Part shown: positions 51,458 to 59,839 of the stretch, piece after piece
Layout: every line of letters begins with the position of its first letter
Numbering within the stretch: the first letter of the stretch is position 1
Assembly (NCBI GenBank): GCA_002363385.1
Contig: DEVL01000006.1
Span: 62,001 to 126,000, forward strand
Source: Stenotrophomonas maltophilia
GTDB taxonomy: Bacteria; Pseudomonadota; Gammaproteobacteria; Xanthomonadales; Xanthomonadaceae
Reading direction: 5' to 3'
Length of the DNA stretch: 64,000 bases
The notes under the pieces: generated by a model
Database searches by the model: none
Seen by the model: the letters and a program-made list of their open reading frames with translations, nothing else
What the model was told of the DNA's origin: nothing
Program-made: the position numbers and the translations under genes

Positions 51458-52519
51458 ATGGCGGGTGCGAAACGGGGATGTCTGGCCGTACTGGCCGTGT
51501 TGCTGGTGCTGGTCCTGCTGGTTGCGGCCGCAGGGGCCTGGTTCTGGCATCGCCAGGGCGCCTTTGCCGATGCACCGGTCACCCCCAGCGCGGAGAGCGT
51601 GGTGATTGCCTCCGGCGACGGCTTCAGCACCGTGCTCGGCAAGCTGCGCCAGGCCGGCGTGGACGAAGGCAGCGACACCCAGTGGCAGCTGCTGGCACGC
51701 CAGCTCGATGCGGCCGGCAAACTCAAGGTGGGTGAATACGCGCTCGATCCCGCGCTGACCCCGCGCGAGCTGCTGACCCGTATGCGCCAGGGCCGCGTCC
51801 TGCAGCACCGCGTCACCATCGTGGAAGGCTGGAACATCCGTCAGCTGCGCGCCGCGCTCAAGCGCGCCGATCCGTTGGTGCACACCACCGATGAGCTGGA
51901 CGATGCCGCCCTGATGAAGGCGGTCGGCTTCCCCGGCGAACACCCGGAAGGCCGCTTCCTGCCCGAGACCTACGTCTACCAGCGTGGCGACAGCGACATC
52001 GACGTGCTCAAGCGCGCACATGCCGCGATGAAAAAAGAACTCACCGCCGCGTGGGACAGCCGCGTGGACGACCTGCCGCTGAACTCGCCGTATGAACTGC
52101 TGATCCTCGCCTCGATCATCGAGAAGGAAACCGCACTGCCCAGCGAGCGCCCGCAGATCGCCGGGGTGTTCATGCGCCGCCTGAAGATCGGCATGCGCCT
52201 GCAGACCGACCCGACCGTGATCTACGGCATCGGCAGCAGCTACGACGGCAACATCCGCAAGCGCGACCTCACCACCGATACGCCGTACAACACGTACACG
52301 CGCGCCGGCCTGACCCCGACCCCGATCGCCATGCCCGGGCGTGATGCGCTGCATGCCGCCGCGCAGCCGGCCAAGGGCGATGCGCTGTACTTCGTGGCCG
52401 TGGGCGACGGCAGTGGCGCGCACATCTTCTCGGCCAACTACACCGACCACAACGCCGCCGTTGCCCGCTACCTGCAGCAACTGCGCAGCAAACGCACCAA
52501 CGAGGCCGCACCCCAATGA
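51458..52519 (+). CDS. mltG: Endolytic murein transglycosylase MltG
   Basis: Inner-membrane enzyme that ends glycan-strand synthesis. 353 aa. N-terminal TM helix (CLAVLAVLLVLVLLVAAAGA), LysM-like region, and the catalytic Glu in LLILASIIEKETALPSERP, followed by FMRRLKIGMRLQTDPTVIYG. GAGG precedes the ATG at 51458. A GTG two codons earlier is the alternative. It overlaps tmk by 4 bp. Confidence 0.93.
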   Translation: MAGAKRGCLAVLAVLLVLVLLVAAAGAWFWHRQGAFADAPVTPSAESVVIASGDGFSTVLGKLRQAGVDEGSDTQWQLLARQLDAAGKLKVGEYALDPALTPRELLTRMRQGRVLQHRVTIVEGWNIRQLRAALKRADPLVHTTDELDDAALMKAVGFPGEHPEGRFLPETYVYQRGDSDIDVLKRAHAAMKKELTAAWDSRVDDLPLNSPYELLILASIIEKETALPSERPQIAGVFMRRLKIGMRLQTDPTVIYGIGSSYDGNIRKRDLTTDTPYNTYTRAGLTPTPIAMPGRDALHAAAQPAKGDALYFVAVGDGSGAHIFSANYTDHNAAVARYLQQLRSKRTNEAAPQ

Positions 52520-53184
52520 GTCCCGCGCTGCACCGGCACCCGCATTTCGTCAGCCTGGAAGGGGGCGAGGGTGCCGGCAAGACCACCGCCATCAACGCGA
52601 TCCGCGAGGCCCTGCAGGCGCGTGGGCATGAGGTGGTGCTGACCCGCGAGCCCGGCGGCACCGCCCTGGCCGAGCGCATCCGCGCACTGGTGCTCACGCC
52701 GGATGCGGAGATCGCCGCCGAGCCGCTCTCGGCCGAGGCCGAGCTGCTGCTGGTGTTCGCCGCCCGCGCCCAGCACGTGCGCCAGGTGATCGCCCCGGCG
52801 CTGCAGCGCGGCGCCTATGTGCTGTGCGACCGCTTCACCGATTCCAGCTACGCCTACCAAGGCGGTGGCCGCGGCCTGGATGCGGCGTGGATCGCCGATC
52901 TGGAGCGCCGCGCCGTCGGCCTGCTGCCCGGCCTGACCCTGCTGCTGGATGTGGACGTGGCCGTCGGTCGTGCCCGCGCCAACGGCCGCGACCTGTGGCC
53001 GGACCGCATCGAAAGCGAGCACGATGATTTCTTCCAGCGGGTGCGCGCGGTGTTCCGCCAGCGTGCCAGCGAAGACCCCGCCCGTTACCGCCTGATCGAC
53101 GCCAGCCAGGACCAGGCCGGCGTCGCCCGCGCGGTGGTGGCGGCCGTGGAGGCATGGTTGGCACAGGAGCCGGAACGTGGCTGA
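52516..53184 (+). CDS. tmk: Thymidylate kinase
   Basis: Phosphorylates dTMP. 222 aa. P-loop SLEGGEGAGKTTAINA, TREPGGTALAERIR, and the DRF motif with LID-side arginines LCDRFTDSSYAYQGGGRG. mltG-tmk-holB order is conserved and all three genes overlap. Confidence 0.96.
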   Translation: MSPALHRHPHFVSLEGGEGAGKTTAINAIREALQARGHEVVLTREPGGTALAERIRALVLTPDAEIAAEPLSAEAELLLVFAARAQHVRQVIAPALQRGAYVLCDRFTDSSYAYQGGGRGLDAAWIADLERRAVGLLPGLTLLLDVDVAVGRARANGRDLWPDRIESEHDDFFQRVRAVFRQRASEDPARYRLIDASQDQAGVARAVVAAVEAWLAQEPERG

Positions 53185-54136
53185 ATCCTTTTCCCCCTGG
53201 CAGCAGCGTGCCTATGACCAGACCGTCGCCGCGCTGGACGCCGGTCGCCTCGGCCATGGCCTGCTGTTCTGCGGGCCTGCCGGCCTTGGCAAGCTCGGCG
53301 TCGCGCTGCGGCTGGCCGAGCACGTGCTGGGGCAGGGCGAGCCCGCCGCCGCCAAGCGCAGCGCCCAGCTGCTAGCCGCCGGCACCCACCCGGACCTGCA
53401 GCGGATCTCGTTCATCCCCAACAAATCCGGCGACAAGCTGCGCACCGAGATCGTGATCGAGCAGATCCGCGAGGTCTCGCAGAAGCTCTCGCTGACCCCG
53501 CAGTACGGCGTGGCCCAGGTGGTGATCGTCGATCCCGCCGACGCCATCAACCGCGCCGCCTGCAACGCCCTGCTCAAAACCCTGGAAGAGCCGCAGCCCG
53601 GCCGCTACCTGTGGCTGATCAGCGCCGACCCCGCGCGGCTGCCGGCCACCATCCGCAGCCGCTGCCAGCGCCTGGAGTTCAAGCTGCCGCCGCGCGAGGA
53701 AGCGCTCGCCTGGCTGCAGACCCTGGGCCACAGCGAAGCCAGCGCCCGCGAAGCCCTGGACGCCGCCCGCGGCCACCCCGGCCTGGCCGACCAGTGGCTG
53801 CGCGAAGACGGCCTGACCCTGCGCCGCCAGGTCGCCACGGATCTGGAAGCCCTCGTTGCCGGCCGCTCCGGCGCCGTGGAACTGGCCCAGCGCTGGACTG
53901 CCGACGACAACGCCGCCCTGCGCCTGCGCCACGCCGCCGATCTCGCCCTGGCCCAGGCCACCGGCGGTGGCTTGACCGATCCCGATCGATTGCACAAGCT
54001 GGCCGCCTGGTTCGATGCGGCCAACCGCACCCGCGACCTGCTGCGCACTACGGTGCGCGCCGATCTTGCGGTGGTGGAGCTGCTGCTGGCCTGGGGAAAG
54101 GTCAACGAACGGCACGCCAAGGGGAATAGAGCATGA
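53177..54136 (+). CDS. holB: DNA polymerase III delta' subunit
   Basis: Clamp-loader stator, 319 aa. The AAA+ fold has a degenerate P-loop (FCGPAGLGKLGVALR, lacking the final Thr/Ser) as usual for delta', plus VVIVDPADAINRAACNALL and ATIRSRCQRLEF. GTG start at 53177 inside the end of tmk (8-bp overlap). Overlaps pilZ by 4 bp. Confidence 0.95.
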   Translation: MAESFSPWQQRAYDQTVAALDAGRLGHGLLFCGPAGLGKLGVALRLAEHVLGQGEPAAAKRSAQLLAAGTHPDLQRISFIPNKSGDKLRTEIVIEQIREVSQKLSLTPQYGVAQVVIVDPADAINRAACNALLKTLEEPQPGRYLWLISADPARLPATIRSRCQRLEFKLPPREEALAWLQTLGHSEASAREALDAARGHPGLADQWLREDGLTLRRQVATDLEALVAGRSGAVELAQRWTADDNAALRLRHAADLALAQATGGGLTDPDRLHKLAAWFDAANRTRDLLRTTVRADLAVVELLLAWGKVNERHAKGNRA

Positions 54137-54486
54137 GCGCCACCAACGCCCGACAGGGCATCCTGTCCCTTGCCGTCAAGGACAAGGCCGCGCTGTACAG
54201 CGCCTACATGCCGTTCGTGAAGAACGGCGGCATCTTCGTGCCCACGCCCAAGCGCTACTTCCTGGGCGACGAGGTGTTCCTGCTGCTCACCCTGCCGGAC
54301 TCCAGCGAGCGCCTGCCGGTGGCCGGCAAGGTGATCTGGGTGACCCCGGCCGGTGCGCAGGGCAACCGCGCGGCCGGCATCGGCGTGCAGCTGGCCGATG
54401 GCGCGGAAGGAGAGACCGTCCGCCACCGGATCGAGACGCTGCTGGCCGGCATCCTGACCGCGGACAAGCCCACCCATACGATGTGA
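54133..54486 (+). CDS. Non-canonical PilZ domain protein (XC1028/PA2960 type)
   Basis: 117 aa. Matches the PilZ protein always found after holB: ILSLAVKDKAALYSAYMPFV, GGIFVPTPKRYFLGDEVFLL and GKVIWVTPAG. It lacks the N-terminal RxxxR and the D/NxSxxG c-di-GMP motifs (NGGIFV stands in place), so c-di-GMP binding is unlikely. Homologues are needed for type IV pilus function. It ends the tmk-holB-pilZ overlapping series. Confidence 0.9.
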   Translation: MSATNARQGILSLAVKDKAALYSAYMPFVKNGGIFVPTPKRYFLGDEVFLLLTLPDSSERLPVAGKVIWVTPAGAQGNRAAGIGVQLADGAEGETVRHRIETLLAGILTADKPTHTM

Positions 54487-54505
54487 AGAAATTTCGGTGA
54501 AACCG

Positions 54506-54533
54506 TTGACGTCGAAATTTGCCGCCCTATAAT
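54506..54533 (+). promoter_or_regulatory. Promoter of tRNA-Val(CAC)
   Basis: TTGACG, 16-bp spacer, perfect TATAAT, ending 18 bp before the tRNA. Confidence 0.85.
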
Positions 54534-54551
54534 GAGCGGCTCAGCAGCATC

Positions 54552-54626
54552 GGGCGGTTAGCTCAGCGGTAGAGCATTGCCTTCACACGGCAAGGGTCAC
54601 AAGTTCGAACCTTGTACCGCCCACCA
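54552..54626 (+). tRNA. tRNA-Val (CAC)
   Basis: 75 nt with encoded CCA. Anticodon loop TTCACAC gives CAC. It marks the left edge of the AT-richer accessory segment. Confidence 0.97.
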
Positions 54627-54658
54627 GATAAAACCCTGATGTATAAGGGTTAACGTAG

Positions 54659-54682
54659 AAGCCGGCCTTGAGCCGGCTTTTT
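54659..54682 (+). terminator. Terminator after tRNA-Val(CAC)
   Basis: AAGCCGGC / GCCGGCTT hairpin and T-run, just before the first accessory gene. Confidence 0.88.
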
Positions 54683-54712
54683 CGTAAGTGCAGAGTGAGT
54701 GCAGGAGGTCAA

Positions 54713-55273
54713 ATGAGCTCCAATAAGCAAATGACTCGCCGGCAGGTGAAGATGGGGCTGTACAAGCTCGCCTTGGCTCGGTCTGACTTCTTTGCCAGCC
54801 GAAAGGCTTGCGAATACATGGTCAAGCACGTGAATGGGTTCGATCATCCACTCTACTATCACCTGTACGCATCCTCTGTTGTTTCCTATGCAAAGCCCTT
54901 CGTGAACTCCGCCTTGGGGGTACTCCCAAGCCGGTGGGGAAGGTTCGAACATGCATGGATGCGGGACGTCCATAACGACGTGATCAGGGCGAGGCACGAG
55001 GTAATTGCGCACAACGACCAGAATGCCCGCAAGTTGTCGATAGTGCCGCCTGGTGCCGCTCCTGACGACATCATTCCCGTGTCACGCATTGGAATCGCAC
55101 TAAAGCTCGAGACCTATTACATCAGTGGCGGTCTGTTCTCGTCGCTTGGCCAGGTCTGCGACTACCAGATCAAGCGCCTCAACGAAGCAATCGATGATGC
55201 GCTTGACTCCCTCTACGAAGGGCAAAAACTCTCGTCGGAATCGTTCGTTTTGACGCTAGACGACGAACTGTAG
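54713..55273 (+). CDS. HEPN-motif protein of unknown function (accessory)
   Basis: 186 aa, predicted mostly helical. Residues 94-100 read RHEVIAH followed by ND, matching the R-x4-6-H signature of HEPN RNases, where Arg and His form the active site. An upstream helix with YYHLYASSVVSYAKPFVNSA also fits the fold. AGGAGGT precedes the ATG at 54713. Composition is less GC-rich than the flanking core genes. HEPN proteins are common in toxin-antitoxin and phage-defence loci. That role is inferred here, and I do not recognise the exact family. Confidence 0.6.
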   Translation: MSSNKQMTRRQVKMGLYKLALARSDFFASRKACEYMVKHVNGFDHPLYYHLYASSVVSYAKPFVNSALGVLPSRWGRFEHAWMRDVHNDVIRARHEVIAHNDQNARKLSIVPPGAAPDDIIPVSRIGIALKLETYYISGGLFSSLGQVCDYQIKRLNEAIDDALDSLYEGQKLSSESFVLTLDDEL

Positions 55274-55846
55274 GCCTAGTGCTTTCAATCTTCATCGCGC
55301 GTTGAACGCAGTTGGCAGTTTAATGCTGGTGATCGCTGCGATCTGCTACCGACCACCTCGACGCGATCCAAGCGCGCCACCAACTGAGTGAGCAGTGCGT
55401 TGCCTGCTGCACCGCTGCCGTGGTTCGTGCCTACTTTGTCGCTCACCCGCCAAGTCGAGCACCGTCCGGCTGTAGTCCTTCCGGCACCGCCTCGACGGCG
55501 TCGGCCAGTTCGCCCAAGTCAGTGCCATCCTCGAAGCCGATGCTTCCAACTTTCCGCCGTGCGGCCGTCGCGGTGACTACCTCCCTCGGTGCACGCCGCC
55601 ACATGGGGCACTACGGACTAGGTTGTCACTTAGTGCTTTGACGCTATCGAACAGTCGCGGTGAGCTTTCTGTCCGTCTAATCGAGTCAAAAGGTTTTCGG
55701 GACTTACCATCCTTGTCGCGTCTTTCCGTAGGCGCTGGGTCAGATTGAGCTGAGGCCAAGTGCTACTTTGGCGGTATACGATGCTCACGGACGCCTTAGA
55801 TCAATCATCAATATCATCGAAATGCACCATAGAGGGAAGCAAAAAG
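55274..55846. other. Non-coding or decayed stretch in the accessory segment
   Basis: About 570 bp with no convincing gene. Short open frames on both strands change frame repeatedly, which suggests eroded coding DNA. A TAGTGCTTT motif occurs near both ends (about 55280 and 55631). No promoter or mobile-element end can be assigned. Confidence 0.5.
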
Positions 55847-57724
55847 ATGAAAGCTGGACTGGCAATGGACCCCATTCCATTGGGGGAAGCAACCGAATAC
55901 TTGGACGCCTACCTGGCGGAGAAGATAGATAAAGGTTCCGCAGTGCTCATTACGGGCAACTGGGGGAGCGGCAAAACAGAGTTCATCAGCCGCTATTTCT
56001 CTGATCGACAAAAAAACCACCAAGGGCAGCTTCCGCCGCTCACTGCAAGTTTCTTCGGAGCCCACGATGAAGCTGCGATCGCTGATCAATTCCTCTCTCA
56101 ACTGTATCCTTCCCTAAACTCAAAAATTGGAAAAGTGCTCGGAACCGCGGCTTTTAGAATGGGAAATAGGCTCTTGTCCGCCCAGCTCGGTGGCGACGTT
56201 CTAGAATATTCCGATGTGGATGCAGTCCGGAATTGGGCGGCAAATCCAAAAGATCGCGTTGTGGTTTTTGACGACCTTGAGCGATCGACCTTCGGAGTGG
56301 ATAGGGCGCTTTCATTGATCAACGGGTACGTTGAAACAGACGGACTGCGGGTAATTGTGCTTGCAAATGAAGCTGAGGTTGGAAGTGGCCGCTACACACG
56401 ATGGAAAGAAAAGGTCGTAGGAAAGAGCCTTTACATAAGGGCTGATCCGATGAGGGTAATTGAGGCGGTCGCGCATGAATTGCCCCACGGATCGGTCAAG
56501 GGGTATTTGCGCAGGAATGCGGCGCGCGTAGCCGAGGTGTTGCAGGCTGGTGGGGAAGTCAATTATCGGAGCTTCAAAGCACTGATGGGAGATGCGGATA
56601 GGCTAGTGAGTCGAGTAGACGGTCGCCTTGGGACGAGTCCCAAAGGACTCGAATCAGTGGTCCTGTTCTCCATCGGCGTGGGCTCTGAATTCCGCGCCGG
56701 CAGCGTCACGGCCAGCGAAGTCTCCAAGATGGGCAGGGACTTTCAGCGCCACGTGAAGCAGCGTGAGAAATGGGACGAGCGAGATGTGCACCTTGATGTT
56801 GTAGAAAAGCGCTATCGCGGTATCGGTGCATACGAGCCTGTGGTTCCGCCAGGTCATCTTGCGATGCTTTGGTCCTCTGGGGCGATTCAGGTTGACGAGA
56901 TAAATTCTGTTCTTGCTTTGGATCCCATTGTGGTGGGGGCCGCGGCTGCGCCAGCGTGGCGCAAGATGTGGGACATGTTTAGCATGAACCGCAATCAGTA
57001 CGAATCAGCCCGCCGTGAACTCATCGCCGACCTGGAAAGTGGCCGGATACTTAAGTTTGGCGAGTTGCTACATGTTATTGGAATTTCAGTAGTTCTAGAG
57101 AAGTGGGGTGTTCTGCTGGTGGACGGACTGCGCACACTTCAGTGGCTCGAGGAATATCTTCAGCGTGAGGACGTCAGCGTGGGATTAGAGGAGGCGGACT
57201 CACGCTATAGCGTAAGTGAGTCCTATGGGAGCCTTGGCTACCATCGAAGAGAGAGCGAAGAGTTTAAGCGGGCCGCCTTGATGGTTGTTAGCACCGCAAG
57301 CAATGCAGCACTCGCTCGTGCCGCGTCTATGGTTCCCACTTACGTAGCGCAGATCGAGTCCGACGACTACTCTTCTATTCATGCGTTTGGAGTGGGAAAT
57401 CTCGCTCCTCGATCAGTGCCTTGGCTGCAGCACGCCGACCCGGAATGGCTTGCGAGAGTTCTGATATCTGACGGCCTTGTCGCACGCCAATTGTTGACTG
57501 CCCTGGCTGCAAGATACGAGGGTGACTATGACGCTTTGCTTCGGAACGAGTGGCTATGGATACGCAGCTTCCGGGTTCAGATTAGGCGGACTGTAATGAA
57601 GCTACCCGCCCCGCAGAGACAGATTTGTACCGCCTTGATTCGTCGGGATATGGTCAGCATCCGGACGTACATCGTCCGTGCGGCGAGAGCGAGCAAAGCC
57701 ACCAGCGCCTCGGCCTCATACTGA
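55847..57724 (+). CDS. KAP-family P-loop NTPase (accessory)
   Basis: 625 aa. Walker A GNWGSGKT is at residues 37-44 and Walker B VVVFDDLER at 138-146, with the double Asp typical of KAP NTPases. A strand VIVLANE and EKVVGKSLYI follow. The C-terminal ~400 residues are helical without a domain I know, and no TM helix interrupts the NTPase core, unlike many KAP proteins. ATG 55847 has GAGGGA upstream, and other in-frame ATGs lie at 55784 and 55865. KAP NTPases include phage-exclusion proteins such as PifA, so a defence role is possible but unproven. Confidence 0.75.
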   Translation: MKAGLAMDPIPLGEATEYLDAYLAEKIDKGSAVLITGNWGSGKTEFISRYFSDRQKNHQGQLPPLTASFFGAHDEAAIADQFLSQLYPSLNSKIGKVLGTAAFRMGNRLLSAQLGGDVLEYSDVDAVRNWAANPKDRVVVFDDLERSTFGVDRALSLINGYVETDGLRVIVLANEAEVGSGRYTRWKEKVVGKSLYIRADPMRVIEAVAHELPHGSVKGYLRRNAARVAEVLQAGGEVNYRSFKALMGDADRLVSRVDGRLGTSPKGLESVVLFSIGVGSEFRAGSVTASEVSKMGRDFQRHVKQREKWDERDVHLDVVEKRYRGIGAYEPVVPPGHLAMLWSSGAIQVDEINSVLALDPIVVGAAAAPAWRKMWDMFSMNRNQYESARRELIADLESGRILKFGELLHVIGISVVLEKWGVLLVDGLRTLQWLEEYLQREDVSVGLEEADSRYSVSESYGSLGYHRRESEEFKRAALMVVSTASNAALARAASMVPTYVAQIESDDYSSIHAFGVGNLAPRSVPWLQHADPEWLARVLISDGLVARQLLTALAARYEGDYDALLRNEWLWIRSFRVQIRRTVMKLPAPQRQICTALIRRDMVSIRTYIVRAARASKATSASASY

Positions 57725-58286
57725 GAGCGGATTTATCATATTTTTGGGTTCGGTGGAGAATGGTGTGGCAAGCTTGCGGGAAGGTAGGGCGGCGCGAAGA
57801 TGCCGAAGCTACAGCGAGCAGGGCGTATAAAAATGGTTTTTCTCAACTGACGGCGCAGAAAAGCAACGGGGGGCACGTATCGGGTGGGGGAAATCATCAA
57901 CTTTCTACCTCCCCCGGGGTGCCAAGTCACAGCGCTTTCGCTTCGCTGCCCTGGCTGCCGGTGTTGTTACGGACACCGCCGGCCGGTCCGCTGCCATGCC
58001 CTGGCGGGTGTTAATCGGCGGCGGGAGCGCGGACGCCTTGCAGCACAGCAAAGGCCTTGGCGTACATGGCAGCCACGTCCAGGCGGATGTGACAGATGAA
58101 GCCGACCTCGCCAGTTTCGGCAATCGTTGCGCAATTGCATTTAGATGCATTCAGCCAATTCACTGGTCGGCGAATGGCTAGATAAACCGCATCATGGCAT
58201 CTACTCGAACAGGTCTCCATTAAATGGATAACTGTAGAGTCAAGAATGCCAGGAGCTGGGGTTGAACAGCTTTAGGAGGTGAAGCG
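57725..58286. other. Non-coding or decayed stretch between KAP gene and second HEPN gene
   Basis: About 560 bp separating two convergent genes. A GC-rich middle part (about 57880-58110) with short frames on both strands looks like eroded coding DNA inserted among AT-richer sequence. No clear terminator, attachment site or gene is visible. Confidence 0.5.
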
Positions 58287-59237
58287 TCAATGCTTGCGAT
58301 GAATATCAAAGCGCTCGGCCAACTGATCGAGACTGAGAGTTGCAAGATTCGCGCAGAATGAGTCAGGAAGTGGTGGGGAGATTGCCTTCGTCGTTGGCGT
58401 CAAGCCAATCGATGGCAGTACCTTTCGAAGAAGCGTTAGCTTCTCCTTCTCGTCGCCTCTCCACGACGCTGCAAGATGCTTCCAATGTTCCGAGCCATCT
58501 GTTCCGTAGCCGAGGCGAGCACGGAGCAGCTCTTCCGTGACTTTAGCCAGACTTTCACTATCTGGTGCGGCGCGGCGCACCGCTGCCTCGTCCATCAAGC
58601 GACAGGTGTTCATCATAATCGCTATCAGCGTGGTGACCTCTTTTGCGACAGGCACGCTCTTGCTCTCAAAGTTCCGGATTGCCAGTTCGATATCCAAATG
58701 CGAGTACTTCTGTCGGAAGTGAGTCTTTGCATCAATCAGTTTTCCCTTGGCTTCCGGGGTGAGTCGATTGTTGCGATCAGCATGATGGACTACGGAATTC
58801 CGCCATTTTGAGAAGAGCTCAGCTGTTGCTATCGCTAGGGCATCATCAATCTCTAGGTCTTCAAGAAGTGCTTTAAAACGATCTGCAACGGAGTACTCAA
58901 TTCCGCCAGGCCTTGTAACAGACTTGGTTGCAATTTCAATCGTGGTGACTGAAAAGCGAAGCCATTTTTCATTTGCAAATGCGCGTAAGAAAGCGTCAAT
59001 CACATCAAAGCTAAGGGCAAGTGCGGCGGAGCATGCAAACGAGCGCGATTGCTGCGCGACTGAGGAGGCGTTCTTTGCTGACGGCTTAGTCCACGTTACC
59101 GCAATGTTTCCGCCGTCTCCCATCCCCTTCGCCACACAATCGAGGCCGACGAAAATAGTATTGAGGCGGTATGTAGAGGAGCCAATACTCGCTTGAAGCT
59201 TGCGAAAAGAAATTGTACGGGAAATTGCGAAAGTCAT
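58287..59237 (-). CDS. HEPN-motif protein of unknown function, second (accessory)
   Basis: 316 aa. Residues 146-152 read RNSVVHH inside FSKWRNSVVHHADRNNRL, the canonical RN-x3-H HEPN RNase motif flanked by helices. The N-terminal third (TYRLNTIFVGLDCVAKGM, GNIAVTWTKP) is not a domain I recognise. The start at 59237 has a poor ribosome site and ATG 59123 is an alternative. AT-richer than the core genome. It converges on the KAP gene, so it is a separate transcript. Confidence 0.6.
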   Translation of the reverse strand: MTFAISRTISFRKLQASIGSSTYRLNTIFVGLDCVAKGMGDGGNIAVTWTKPSAKNASSVAQQSRSFACSAALALSFDVIDAFLRAFANEKWLRFSVTTIEIATKSVTRPGGIEYSVADRFKALLEDLEIDDALAIATAELFSKWRNSVVHHADRNNRLTPEAKGKLIDAKTHFRQKYSHLDIELAIRNFESKSVPVAKEVTTLIAIMMNTCRLMDEAAVRRAAPDSESLAKVTEELLRARLGYGTDGSEHWKHLAASWRGDEKEKLTLLRKVLPSIGLTPTTKAISPPLPDSFCANLATLSLDQLAERFDIHRKH

Positions 59238-59240
59238 GGA

Positions 59241-59335
59241 TGCTGGTCCGGCCGGGGCTCGACTCCGGCGTCTCGCGATGTAGGGCGGGCTGATGCCCGA
59301 AGAAAAGCGCGTGTCTTACCACTAAACGACAGACC
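59241..59335 (-). other. tRNA-like remnant
   Basis: On the minus strand GGTCTGT pairs with CCGGACC (one wobble, one mismatch). A D-arm-like GTTTAGTGGTAAGAC and a T-arm-like CCGGAGTCGAGCCCCGG follow at tRNA spacing. The anticodon arm is replaced by a CGCG/CGCG stem holding a 30-nt insert with its own hairpin. The T-loop lacks T54 and the A53-C61 pair is a mismatch. This looks like a decayed or unusual tRNA at the edge of the accessory segment. The rest of the gap to 59839 shows no gene, terminator or attachment repeat that I can identify. Confidence 0.35.
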
Positions 59336-59839
59336 GAACTTAGTTTGAAGCCTGGAAGACAATGAGGCAAGCAGTCCTGACAAGGATGCAACGACCATGT
59401 GCTCGGCTGAGTAGGCTAAGCAGTCCAATCGCTGATCAGAAAAGCACAGGAGCGTCCAGATGCCTCAAGCGTCGCGAGGGATGGCGGGCTACAGGTAGGT
59501 CAACTGCGCAGCCGCCGCTGCACGTCATGCAAGCGCGGCTGTGCAGCTGTTAGTCACTATAGACGTCGCGCCGTGTAAGGACATTCAGATAAAAAACCGC
59601 AACGGCAAGGCCGTAGCGTCCGTTGAATTTTGGTGCTGGCCGCCATTCTTCGAACTAGTTGATGCAGTGGTTCTGGCATGGTAGGGACCTACTCTGCGAT
59701 AGCGGGGCCCTGCTGTCCCTAGGCGTCTTAATCATTGTTCGAAGCGGTGCCGGGCATAGGGCCTGTTCTATAGCGCTGTGTCGCTAGATCCCAGAAAACG
59801 CCCAGCATTACAGCGATTAAACCTTCCCTCTAAGGCGCT

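Noticed and set aside
55346..55549. Small minus-strand frame in the eroded stretch after the first HEPN gene
   Set aside because: No ribosome site, and protein-like sequence moves between frames. Treated as decayed DNA.
58011..58220. Small minus-strand frame ending in AAMYAKAFAVLQGV
   Set aside because: The last part looks protein-like, but there is no start context and no recognisable family. Probably a gene remnant.
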